A DNA stretch of 21,732 nt from an uncultured Neisseriaceae bacterium. GTDB taxonomy: Bacteria > Pseudomonadota > Gammaproteobacteria > Burkholderiales > UBA11063. A model generated the notes under the pieces. The model did not search any database. It was not told the origin of the DNA and was given only the letters and a program-made list of their open reading frames with translations. Location: assembly GCA_937952895.1 (NCBI GenBank), contig CALFYC010000102.1, positions 1 through 21,732 on the forward strand, in the 5' to 3' direction. Shown in pieces: positions 7,418 to 15,463 of the stretch; position 1 is the stretch's first letter, and each line of letters opens with the position of its first letter. Position numbers and translations under genes: made by a program.

Positions 7418-8065
7418 ATGAAGATCTATTTAAAGAATGGCACATTTTTGGGTGTTGGTTTTTTAGGTTTATCCATCCTGAGTATATTATTTATCGATAA
7501 ACCATTAGCAATTTTTATTCATAATCATGGGTTTGATCAGTTAATGTATTTTCGTTTTATTACTGAAAATCTTTCGATAATTTACGAGATTACAGCAATT
7601 TTGTTGATTTTAATTTCTTCATTTGAAAAACACCTGTTATCCAAATTGGGTTTTACAGTTTATTGCATCTTGATTATATTGGTTACGGCATCCATTAAGA
7701 CAAAATTTAAAATTTATTTAGGTCGAGAATGGGTTAAAACTTGGTCTAAAGCGCCAATTTCATTAATTAATGATAATATATATGGATTTTATGGAAGACA
7801 TCCAAATAATTGGCAAGGATCTTATCCATCTGGGCATACTAGTCTTGTTTCAGTAATTAGTTTTATTCTTTTAATTATTTATCCAAAATATAAATATATT
7901 TGGATAAGTTTAATTTTGGTGATAATTGCTGCTTTGATTATATTAGATTTTCATTTTTTAGGCGATTGTCTTGCCGGAATTGCGCTAGGTGGTATAATGT
8001 CCTACTATTTAATTGGGATATATATTTTTTTACGTAATAAATTTAAGAGTGAGGTTTACTTTTAA
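7418..8065 (+). CDS. PAP2-family membrane protein with altered motifs (second copy)
   Basis: A 215-residue membrane protein with about six hydrophobic segments. The PAP2 histidine motif is intact (P-S-G-H at 137-140). The last motif is reduced to H179-F-L-G-D183 inside LDFHFLGDCLAG without the usual Ser-Arg, and motif 1 reads K96-x6-R103-Glu instead of Arg-Pro. The catalytic histidines and the partnering Asp remain, so activity is plausible. The pattern recalls lipid A 1-phosphatase or PgpB-like proteins, but the substrate cannot be set. The segment after the first helix (FIDKPLAIFIHNH) matches the first PAP2 protein's MLDKPISLFCQKF, suggesting homology. I start it at ATG 7418, with GGGTGA 5 bases upstream as ribosome site. 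A GTG at 7409 would add three residues but lacks such a site. The stop is 1 base before the next gene's start. Confidence 0.8.
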   Translation: MKIYLKNGTFLGVGFLGLSILSILFIDKPLAIFIHNHGFDQLMYFRFITENLSIIYEITAILLILISSFEKHLLSKLGFTVYCILIILVTASIKTKFKIYLGREWVKTWSKAPISLINDNIYGFYGRHPNNWQGSYPSGHTSLVSVISFILLIIYPKYKYIWISLILVIIAALIILDFHFLGDCLAGIALGGIMSYYLIGIYIFLRNKFKSEVYF

Positions 8066-8066
8066 A

Positions 8067-9215
8067 GTGACTAATTATCAATGTTTTGCATCAACGGGAA
8101 AAGGGCTAGAAGAATTACTTGTTAATGAACTTCAACAGCTAGGAATTATTGATCCTATAATAGTTAATGCTGGAGTTAAATTTACTGCTACATTTCTTCA
8201 AGTAATGAGGGTTAATTTAAATAGTAGAATTGCAAGTAGAGTTATGATTCAATTAGTTAATGAAAACTATTATAATGAAACTGATATTTATGAAATTGCT
8301 AAATCAATTAATTGGGATGATTGGTTTTCTGTGAATAATACGATTAAAGTCGATACCAATGCAATTAATTGTCCACTTAAAAGTTTAGAATTTATAACTT
8401 TAAAAGTTAAAGATGCAATTTGTGATAGTTTTGTTGCTAAATATAATGAGAGGCCAGATGTAAATAAGCAAAATCCAGATATGCGGATTTATAATTTTTT
8501 AACTAAAGATACATTAACTATTTATCTAGATACTTCTGGAGAGTCATTATTTAAGCGTGGTTATCGCCAAAATAAATTAGAAGCTCCTTTAAAAGAAAAT
8601 CTTGCAGCTGGGCTAATTCAATTGACGGGATGGAGTTCTAATGTGCCATTTTATGATCCAATGTGTGGTAGTGGGACAATCATAATTGAAGCTATTTTTA
8701 ATGGGCTAAATATTGCACCAGGATTAAAGCGTAATTTTGCTTTTGAGAGATTTGAATTATTTGAAAGAAGAGAATGGCAATTAATTCAGGCACATGCGAA
8801 AGATGTGATTAAAAATAATGAAAATTTATCAATCCATGCTAGTGATATTGATCATCGCTCTATAATTTTGGCCAGACAAAATTTAGAAAAATTTGGACTT
8901 GAACGTTATGTATCACTTAAAAAAATAGATTTTATTAACGCAATACCACCAAGTAACAATGCTGGAATAATTTTAACGAATCCACCTTATGGGGTTCGTC
9001 TTAATGAATTAAATGATCTTGAAGTATTGTACCCCAAAATTAGTAGTAATCTTAAGAAAAATTTTGCTAATTGGGAATGCTTTTTCTTTACATCTGATTT
9101 ACGTTTGCCTAAATTATTTAGACTAAAACCAAGTCGTAAATATCCGATATTTAATGGGGCATTAGATTGCCGGTTATTTCAATTTAAAATGGTAAGTGGT
9201 TCTAATCGAGAATAA
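8067..9215 (+). CDS. rlmL: RlmL-type 23S rRNA m2G2445 methyltransferase (THUMP + MTase)
   Basis: A 382-residue RNA guanine-N2 methyltransferase. The N-terminal half has CFASTGKGLEELLVNEL and a THUMP RNA-binding domain (about 45-150). Then comes LFKRGYRQ and the Rossmann MTase with motif I PFYDPMCGSGT (194-204) and catalytic motif IV NPPYG (305-309). It corresponds to the N-terminal (RlmL) half of the E. coli 702-residue RlmKL fusion; the RlmK half is absent, as in many other proteobacteria. I place the start at GTG 8067, one base after the PAP2 stop, because family members begin just before the FAS..GLEELL block. An upstream in-frame ATG at 8013 would overlap the PAP2 gene by 53 bases. A GAGG site lies 12 bases before the GTG, a little far. 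The exact modified base is inferred from the family. Confidence 0.85.
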   Translation: MTNYQCFASTGKGLEELLVNELQQLGIIDPIIVNAGVKFTATFLQVMRVNLNSRIASRVMIQLVNENYYNETDIYEIAKSINWDDWFSVNNTIKVDTNAINCPLKSLEFITLKVKDAICDSFVAKYNERPDVNKQNPDMRIYNFLTKDTLTIYLDTSGESLFKRGYRQNKLEAPLKENLAAGLIQLTGWSSNVPFYDPMCGSGTIIIEAIFNGLNIAPGLKRNFAFERFELFERREWQLIQAHAKDVIKNNENLSIHASDIDHRSIILARQNLEKFGLERYVSLKKIDFINAIPPSNNAGIILTNPPYGVRLNELNDLEVLYPKISSNLKKNFANWECFFFTSDLRLPKLFRLKPSRKYPIFNGALDCRLFQFKMVSGSNRE

Positions 9216-9253
9216 GTGGCTTGATTTTAGTGAAATATTTCTAGAGATAATTT

Positions 9254-10381
9254 ATGAAAAACCTGTTCTTATTTATTATTTTGGAATTTTGTATAAATTC
9301 TTTGGTATTTGCCCAAGATACTGTGATTAAAGATCCAAACTTGGTTGCGCCATTTAAGTTATGTTTTACAAATGATGGCCCAGATTCATGGCCAACTGTG
9401 CCGTTAGGACGGAATAAAGTGGTATTTATAAAACCTGACCAACCTTTACCTCTTTGTTTAACTCAAAACTTGTCGATCACTGATTATAAAAACTTAACGG
9501 CATTTGAAAAAGATTTTTTTGTAGCTGTTTCTATGTGGCAATCTTATTTTAAGAGCTTTAATCCCGTTAATATCAAAGTTGTCGTAGATAATAGTAAGCC
9601 AAGATTTAGTGGTGGATCAATGCATGGGGCTAGTAAATTTCTGGAAACTACAAGTAACAAGAAAGTTATGGTGATTTATCCAAGTTCTCTTTCAACAATG
9701 CTTGGTGATAATCCATCACATTTAGATTACGATATTCAAGTCACTATTAAGCCATTAAGATCTGCCACATATAATCAATCAAAGCATTGTTATGATGATA
9801 ATCCTACAGGAAAAAGAAGTTGCAATCCTCAAATTGGACATGATTTAACTTCAGTAATTACACATGAATTAGGCCACGGGTATGGAATTGCTTCAAATCG
9901 TGTTCGTAAAGAGCAGTCTAATTATGGTGGGTTCTTTAAAAATCAAATGTTAGCATTTGATTTTCAGACTAACAATGATAGTCAACATCCAGCATTACTC
10001 AATAATTATGGTTCATATTTTATTGAAGGAGCTCATCCTATATTTTTTACTGGAAAAAGTACAGTTGCTTACCTAAATAGACAAAATTTACCTAGCTATT
10101 TACCAATTTGTAATTTAGCCAAAAGTGATCATAATCGTAGTCAGAATTTTTCACATTTTTGTAATATAGACTGTAGTAGGCCTGCCAGTGCATCAAATAT
10201 ACAAGATTTAATGGGCGGACAATGGTGTTTATGGACTCCTCAAAGTCAAACCCGATTAAATATTTCAAGTTTAGATTTACATATACTATATGACATTGGC
10301 TATGCCCCAATTTTAAAAACTACCACAGCTGATCCTGATTTAAGAAATAATTTATTTAATCCTAAATCCGTTTCACATTAG
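9254..10381 (+). CDS. Secreted cysteine-rich HExxH zinc metallopeptidase, family not identified
   Basis: A 375-residue protein with a clean signal peptide (MKNLFLFIIL start, cleavage after VFA at residue 20). The zinc motif H204-E205-L-G-H208 sits in VITHELGHGYGIAS. The metzincin third histidine (HExxHxxGxxH) is absent, with Ser214 in its place. Downstream come FTGKSTVAYL (265-274), an S300-H301 pair, DLM at 318-320 as a possible Met-turn, and a closing block SSLDLHILYDIGYAP (338-352). Many secreted zinc peptidases end in a similar way, with an SH...LM...L.ILxDIG pattern, so His301 may be the third ligand (inference). The mature chain has eight cysteines (37, 68, 179, 190, 286, 303, 307, 325), suggesting four disulfides and a periplasmic or external location. 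Target unknown. Its TAG stop overlaps the TAA of the convergent exporter. Confidence 0.75.
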   Translation: MKNLFLFIILEFCINSLVFAQDTVIKDPNLVAPFKLCFTNDGPDSWPTVPLGRNKVVFIKPDQPLPLCLTQNLSITDYKNLTAFEKDFFVAVSMWQSYFKSFNPVNIKVVVDNSKPRFSGGSMHGASKFLETTSNKKVMVIYPSSLSTMLGDNPSHLDYDIQVTIKPLRSATYNQSKHCYDDNPTGKRSCNPQIGHDLTSVITHELGHGYGIASNRVRKEQSNYGGFFKNQMLAFDFQTNNDSQHPALLNNYGSYFIEGAHPIFFTGKSTVAYLNRQNLPSYLPICNLAKSDHNRSQNFSHFCNIDCSRPASASNIQDLMGGQWCLWTPQSQTRLNISSLDLHILYDIGYAPILKTTTADPDLRNNLFNPKSVSH

Positions 10382-11562
10382 ATTGATCTTTTATATATAG
10401 AAAAGTAGCATATACCTGAAATAATACTTAATCCTAGTAAAAACATGAATAATTGTATTTGATTATTTGTTGATATATGCGCAATTATTGAAGTAAATAC
10501 TGCTGCAGTTCCAAACATTGATGTGCCAAATAGTGCTGATGCTGAGCCTGCAAGTTCTGGAAATAGTGCTAAAGCTTTACCCACTGAAGTGGGAACGATT
10601 AGGCCAACCCCAAATAAAATAAAAAATAATGGAATTATGACTACCGCTATGTTAAAGTAAATTAAGGCAACAATTAATCCAATGATGGCTGTAACAATTT
10701 GTATCCAAATTCCAGATCTAATCGTAAACTCAATACTAAACCGAGTTGCTAAAATACCACCTACAAAAGAACCACTAAAATATCCTATACCCATAATTAA
10801 AGTAAGCCATCCGTATAGCGCAGGTGCCACATTTAAATGTTTTATTATTATAAATGGTAAAATTGAATTAAGAGAAAACAAACTGGAAAAGGCGATTGAT
10901 CCAACTAAGGTTGCAGCCAAATAGTTTTGATTAGTAATTAAATTTAAATAATTATTAGCAATATCCTGTAAGCTCATTTTATGAGTATGGCCTAAATTGG
11001 TTTCGGGCATTTGCAAATATTCTATGCTAATTAAACTAGTTACTAAAAGGCTTAAAAAAATGAAACATGCTTGCCAATTAATGTATTCAACTAAATATCC
11101 CCCACATAAAGGAGCAATTATTGGAACTAATCCAACACATACACTGACATAGCTTACTTTTTTAATTAGTTCATGACCACTAAATATATCACGAACAATT
11201 GCATAGCCAACGGCATTTGCAGCTCCAATACCAAAGCCTTCAACTAGGCGCCCTAGTATGAATATAGAGATAGTGTTTGCGATACATATAATGATTGAGC
11301 CAGCTAAAAATATACCTAAACCAGTTAATAGTACTTTTTTACGGCCAATACTATCTGAAATTGGTCCATAGATAAGCTGAGATAGCGCAAAAGTAAGTAA
11401 ATAAGATGCGAGTGATAGTTTAACTAATCCAGATGTGGTATTTAATTTATGCGTAATATTGACTAATGCCGGCAGATAAAGAGTAGATCCTGCATTACCG
11501 ATGGCTATCCCATAAACAGCCATAAAAAAGATAAAATTTTTATTTGTTGTAAGTCTAATCAT
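10378..11562 (-). CDS. Bcr/CflA-family drug/metabolite exporter (MFS)
   Basis: A 394-residue inner-membrane transporter of the 12-helix major facilitator type. The first helix carries GNAGSTLYLPAL, the signature region of the Bcr/CflA (DHA1) group. Motif A lies between helices 2 and 3 (GPISDSIGRKK, 66-76). AIVRDIFSG (121-129) and VPIIAPLCGGYL (146-157) match the Bcr-type helix 4-5 region and motif C. Characterised relatives pump bicyclomycin, chloramphenicol, sulfonamides or cysteine out by proton antiport; the substrate here is unknown. No recognisable regulator gene adjoins it. It is divergent from gyrA across 216 bases to the chosen gyrA start. The ribosome site is poor (ACCAAG directly before the ATG), suggesting low expression or a start elsewhere. 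Its stop shares bases with that of the metallopeptidase. Confidence 0.88.
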   Translation of the reverse strand: MIRLTTNKNFIFFMAVYGIAIGNAGSTLYLPALVNITHKLNTTSGLVKLSLASYLLTFALSQLIYGPISDSIGRKKVLLTGLGIFLAGSIIICIANTISIFILGRLVEGFGIGAANAVGYAIVRDIFSGHELIKKVSYVSVCVGLVPIIAPLCGGYLVEYINWQACFIFLSLLVTSLISIEYLQMPETNLGHTHKMSLQDIANNYLNLITNQNYLAATLVGSIAFSSLFSLNSILPFIIIKHLNVAPALYGWLTLIMGIGYFSGSFVGGILATRFSIEFTIRSGIWIQIVTAIIGLIVALIYFNIAVVIIPLFFILFGVGLIVPTSVGKALALFPELAGSASALFGTSMFGTAAVFTSIIAHISTNNQIQLFMFLLGLSIISGICYFSIYKRSI

Positions 11563-11710
11563 CTTGGTTTAATCATTTACTTAATATGCATAATCCATCA
11601 TTATTACATAAATTAGAACTAATTTTAAGTGTTTAAAAAGGATAATTTTGGTTAAATTTGTCTGAGAATAAAAATTGATATAAGCTAATATCATTAATCA
11701 TGTAATCTTA

Positions 11711-11719
11711 TGGTAAAAT
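11711..11719 (+). promoter_or_regulatory. Extended -10 promoter of gyrA (predicted)
   Basis: TGGTAAAAT gives a TGn extension directly before a TAAAAT -10 hexamer. The expected start near 11726 leaves a leader of about 53 bases before the ATG at 11779. The -35 region (TCATTA at 17 bases) is poor, which extended -10 promoters tolerate. A TTGATA at 11675 is too far away to pair with it. Confidence 0.4.
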
Positions 11720-11764
11720 AATGCTTTTGAGAAATCACAAGTTTTTAGTTTTAGATCCTATTTA

Positions 11765-11769
11765 AAGGA
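11765..11769 (+). promoter_or_regulatory. Ribosome binding site deciding the gyrA start
   Basis: AAGGA lies 9 bases before ATG 11779 but only 3 before the in-frame TTG at 11773, so the ATG is the likely start and GyrA begins MGENQEALF. Confidence 0.65.
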
Positions 11770-11778
11770 AATTTGCGT

Positions 11779-14403
11779 ATGGGTGAAAACCAAGAGGCTT
11801 TGTTTACATCGTTTGCCAAAGATGTATCAAACATAAACATTGAAACTGAAATGAAGCAGTCGTATTTAGATTATGCAATGAGTGTAATTGTAGGGCGTGC
11901 TCTACCAGATGTCCGAGATGGGTTAAAGCCTGTTCATAGAAGAGTTCTATACGCAATGTATGAATTATCAAATGATTGGAATAAAGCTTATAAAAAATCA
12001 GCACGTATTGTTGGGGATGTGATTGGTAAATATCATCCACATGGAGATACTGCGGTATATGACACAATTGTGCGTATGGCACAAGATTTTTCTCTTCGAG
12101 ATCCTTTAATTGATGGGCAAGGTAACTTTGGTTCCGTAGATGGTGATTCCCCAGCTGCTATGCGTTATACTGAAATTCGTATGTCAAAAATTGCGCATGA
12201 GATGTTGGCCGATCTTGATAAAGAAACGGTAAATTTTGGACCTAACTATGATGGTAGTGAAGAAGAGCCGTTAGTTTTACCAAGTAAATTGCCTAATCTA
12301 CTTGTAAACGGTAGTTCTGGGATTGCAGTTGGGATGGCAACTAGTATTCCACCACACAATTTAAATGAAGTGGTTAATGCATGTTTAGCATTACTTGCTA
12401 ATCCAGAAATTACATTAGATGAAATTATTGAATTAATTCCAGCACCAGATTTTCCAACGTCCGGAATAATTTTTGGACTTAAAGATGTCCATAATGGTTA
12501 TAAAACAGGTCGTGGCAGAGTAGTTATGCGCTCACGTACTCATTTTGAAGATATTAGTAAAGATCGCCAAGCAATCATTATCGATGAATTACCATATCAA
12601 GTAAATAAAGCTAAGTTATGTGAACGAATTGGTGAATTAGTTAAAGAAAAAATCGTTGAAGGGATCACCGAAATCCGTGATGAATCAGATAAATCAGGAA
12701 TGAGGGTGGTGATTGAATTAAGACGTGGTGAAAATGCCAATGTAATTTTAAATAATCTATATAAATTAACGCCAATGCAGGATTCATTTGGTATAAATAT
12801 GGTGGCATTAGTTAATGGACAACCACGATTATTAAACCTAAAATCAATTTTAGAAGAATTTATTTATCATAGACGTGAAATTGTTACGCGTAGAACCGTA
12901 TTTGAGCTTAAAAAAGCCAAAGAGCGTGGACATATCTTAGAAGGTCTGGCTGTTGCTTTAGCTAATGTGGATGAGATGATTGCAATTATTAAGTCATCAG
13001 CAACTCCAATTGAAGCTAAAGAACGCTTAATGGGTAAAGATTGGCAGTCTTCACTTGTTGTTTCAATGTTGAGTAAAGTTGCTACAGATCAAATTCGTCC
13101 AGATTGGCTAGATCCACAATTTGGTATGAACAAAAATGGTTATCGTCTATCTGATGCCCAAGCACAAGGTATTTTAGAATTAAGATTACAAAGATTAACA
13201 GCATTAGAGCAAGATAAAATTGTTAATGAATATCAAGAAATTATGGATGCAATTTTAAATTTATTAGATATTCTAAGTCGTAAAGAACGTGTAAATCAGA
13301 TTATTGCTGATGAATTAACTTTATTAAAACAGCAATTTGGAACTCCTAGAAAATCTGAGATTGCATTTGATGCATTTGATATTGATAATGAAGATCTAAT
13401 TAAACCTCGTGATATGGTGGTTACTTTATCTCGTGAGGGATATGTTAAAACCCAATCAGTTGATGAATATAGAACCCAAAGGCGTGGTGGACGTGGTAAA
13501 GCTGCAGCTACTACTAAAGAAGATGATTTTATTCATAGTCTATTTATGGCGCATACCCATGATTATGTATTATGCTTCTCAACATTAGGGCGAGTTTATT
13601 GGCTTAAAGTATATAATTTACCCGAAGGTAGTAGAACTACACGTGGTCGTCCAATTATTAATTTACTTCAATTACAACCTGAAGAAAAAATCACAAGTAT
13701 TCTACCAGTGCATGAATTTAGTGCAGATAAATTCATCTTCATGGTAACCAAGTTTGGGGTGGTTAAAAAGGTTGAATTAACAGCATTTTCAAGACCAAAT
13801 AGTCGTGGAATCATTGCGGTTAATTTAGATGATGATGATGAGTTGGTTGGTGTTGCTATTACTGATGGCAATCAAGAGATCATGTTATTTTCAAATTTAG
13901 GTAAAGCAGTTCGCTTTAATGAAAAAGGCGTACGAGCAATGGGGCGTGCTGCACGTGGAGTGCGTGGTATTAGGTTACAAAAAGATGCAAGAGTTGTTGC
14001 ATTATTAACTACTGATAATGAAAAAGCTCAAGTATTAACGGTAACGGAAAATGGCTACGGAAAGCGCACCGAAGTTATTGAATATAGATTAGCTTCTCGT
14101 GGGACTCAAGGTGTGATTGCAATCGGTGTTACTGAACGTAATGGTAAACTGGTAACCGCCCAATTAGTGAGTGATGACGATGATGTAATGATTATCACAA
14201 CTGGTGGAGTACTAATTCGCACAAAAGTAAGTAGTATTCGTGAAACTGGTAGATCAGCACAAGGGGTTAAATTAATTGACTTATCTCGTGGTGAAAAATT
14301 GGTTGATATTGCTAAAGTCATAGAGCGCGAAGAAAGCATTGATTTTGGAGAAGGTTTAGATAACTTAGAGGATGCTGAAGAAGTCGATAATGCGGAAGAA
14401 TAA
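11779..14403 (+). CDS. gyrA: DNA gyrase subunit A
   Basis: The 874-residue breakage-reunion subunit of DNA gyrase, which works as A2B2 to introduce negative supercoils. The N-terminal domain shows SYLDYAMSVIVGRALPDVRDGLKPVHRR (28-55), the quinolone region HPHGDTAVYD (86-95) and the catalytic Tyr130 in AMRYTEIRM. The coiled-coil and gate region follows (about 360-500). The C-terminal wrapping domain carries the GyrA-box QRRGGRGK near 565 and repeated blades such as VMLFSNLGKAVRFNE-type units. An acidic tail ends the protein. Position 91, equivalent to E. coli Ser83, is threonine; position 95 keeps aspartate. The large acidic insert known from Neisseria GyrA blades is absent. The gene overlaps serC by 14 bases, as part of a gyrA-serC arrangement typical of Beta- and Gammaproteobacteria. 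Confidence 0.98.
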   Translation: MGENQEALFTSFAKDVSNINIETEMKQSYLDYAMSVIVGRALPDVRDGLKPVHRRVLYAMYELSNDWNKAYKKSARIVGDVIGKYHPHGDTAVYDTIVRMAQDFSLRDPLIDGQGNFGSVDGDSPAAMRYTEIRMSKIAHEMLADLDKETVNFGPNYDGSEEEPLVLPSKLPNLLVNGSSGIAVGMATSIPPHNLNEVVNACLALLANPEITLDEIIELIPAPDFPTSGIIFGLKDVHNGYKTGRGRVVMRSRTHFEDISKDRQAIIIDELPYQVNKAKLCERIGELVKEKIVEGITEIRDESDKSGMRVVIELRRGENANVILNNLYKLTPMQDSFGINMVALVNGQPRLLNLKSILEEFIYHRREIVTRRTVFELKKAKERGHILEGLAVALANVDEMIAIIKSSATPIEAKERLMGKDWQSSLVVSMLSKVATDQIRPDWLDPQFGMNKNGYRLSDAQAQGILELRLQRLTALEQDKIVNEYQEIMDAILNLLDILSRKERVNQIIADELTLLKQQFGTPRKSEIAFDAFDIDNEDLIKPRDMVVTLSREGYVKTQSVDEYRTQRRGGRGKAAATTKEDDFIHSLFMAHTHDYVLCFSTLGRVYWLKVYNLPEGSRTTRGRPIINLLQLQPEEKITSILPVHEFSADKFIFMVTKFGVVKKVELTAFSRPNSRGIIAVNLDDDDELVGVAITDGNQEIMLFSNLGKAVRFNEKGVRAMGRAARGVRGIRLQKDARVVALLTTDNEKAQVLTVTENGYGKRTEVIEYRLASRGTQGVIAIGVTERNGKLVTAQLVSDDDDVMIITTGGVLIRTKVSSIRETGRSAQGVKLIDLSRGEKLVDIAKVIEREESIDFGEGLDNLEDAEEVDNAEE

Positions 14404-15463
14404 TTATTTTGGTGCGGGTCCATCTCATCTGCCTAATGCTATATTAGAGCAGCTAAGTGGTGCAATTTTAGACTTTAATTGTTTAGGATTATCAATAGCT
14501 GAATTACCTCACAGAGGTAAAATTTTTGAAGAAATGTTAATTGAAACCCAAACAATTTTACGTGAATTATTATTGATTCCAGATGATTTTTCGATATTAT
14601 TTGCAGGGGGTGGAGCATCCTTTGCTTTTGCTAATATTCCCTCAAATTTAATTGGTTCTAGAATAGGTTATATAGTAACTGGGCGTTGGAGTAATTTAGC
14701 CTATGATGAAGCACAACGGATTAGTGATAAACATCTATTACTTAATGATATTTCGTCATTTAATTCGATTCCACAATTAGATACTAATATAACTGATAAA
14801 GTTGATTTTATTTATTATACGAGTAATGAAACAGTCCATGGGATACAGTTTAAAAATTTTCCTAATTATAATAAGCCATTAATTTCTGACATGTCATCAG
14901 ATATTTGTACTCGTAAAATTGATTGGCAATTAAATAAAATTGTACATGCAAGCGCGTGTAAAAATCTTGGTATTCCAGGAATGCATATTATAATTATCTC
15001 TAATGATTTATTACCTAAATGTAAAGCTCAACCACATATTTTTAATTTTAAGACATTAGTTGAAAATGGTTCGCTATATAATACACCGCCAACATTACAA
15101 ATTTACTGTACTAATTTAATGGTAAAGTGGGTTAAAGAAAATGGTGGAATTGATTTTTACAGTGCCAAAGCATTGCAACAAGCAGAATTAATTTATCCAA
15201 TTATTGATAAATATCCTCAATTATATATTTCTAATTTAGATAAAAATTGTCGTTCTAATATTAATATTGTATTTAAACTGCCATCATCTCAATTAGAAGA
15301 ATTATTCCTTAAAGAGGCTGAGGTAAATCATCTCTATGGTCTAAAAGGTCACAAAGTGGTTGGTGGAATTCGCATTTCATTATATAATTCAATTACTTTA
15401 GCACAGGTACATATGGTTGCAAGCTTTATGGAACAGTTTGCACAAAATTATGTAAAAGTTTAG
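14390..15463 (+). CDS. serC: Phosphoserine aminotransferase
   Basis: Class V PLP aminotransferase converting 3-phosphohydroxypyruvate to phosphoserine, also used in pyridoxine synthesis. It is 357 residues against about 360 in E. coli. Family blocks in order: NYFGAGPSHLP (5-14), ELPHRGKIF (38-46), FAGGGASFAF (71-80), TGRWS (97-101), TSNETVHG (144-151), SDMSSD (166-171), the PLP lysine Lys191 in SACKNLGIPG, SLYNTPPT (228-235), and GHKVVGGIRISLYN (320-333). Several normally constant positions differ: Gln-to-Cys just before the lysine, TGSWS to TGRWS, and NIGPAG to NLGIPG. I start it at ATG 14390, where a GAAGAAG site lies upstream; the in-frame ATG at 14372 would add six unneeded residues. The start lies inside gyrA, so translation is probably coupled. 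Its TAG overlaps the antiporter's TAA. Confidence 0.92.
   Translation: MRKNNYFGAGPSHLPNAILEQLSGAILDFNCLGLSIAELPHRGKIFEEMLIETQTILRELLLIPDDFSILFAGGGASFAFANIPSNLIGSRIGYIVTGRWSNLAYDEAQRISDKHLLLNDISSFNSIPQLDTNITDKVDFIYYTSNETVHGIQFKNFPNYNKPLISDMSSDICTRKIDWQLNKIVHASACKNLGIPGMHIIIISNDLLPKCKAQPHIFNFKTLVENGSLYNTPPTLQIYCTNLMVKWVKENGGIDFYSAKALQQAELIYPIIDKYPQLYISNLDKNCRSNINIVFKLPSSQLEELFLKEAEVNHLYGLKGHKVVGGIRISLYNSITLAQVHMVASFMEQFAQNYVKV

Noticed and set aside
8013..8066. An upstream ATG that would extend the RlmL-type protein by 18 residues
   Set aside because: It would overlap the PAP2 gene by 53 bases, and the extra residues do not match the family N-terminus. GTG 8067 directly after the PAP2 stop fits better.
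14106..14423. Long antisense reading frame opposite the gyrA 3' end (and a similar one at 11804-12082)
   Set aside because: They lie wholly or almost wholly opposite strongly conserved gyrA codons, have low-complexity composition and show no family features.
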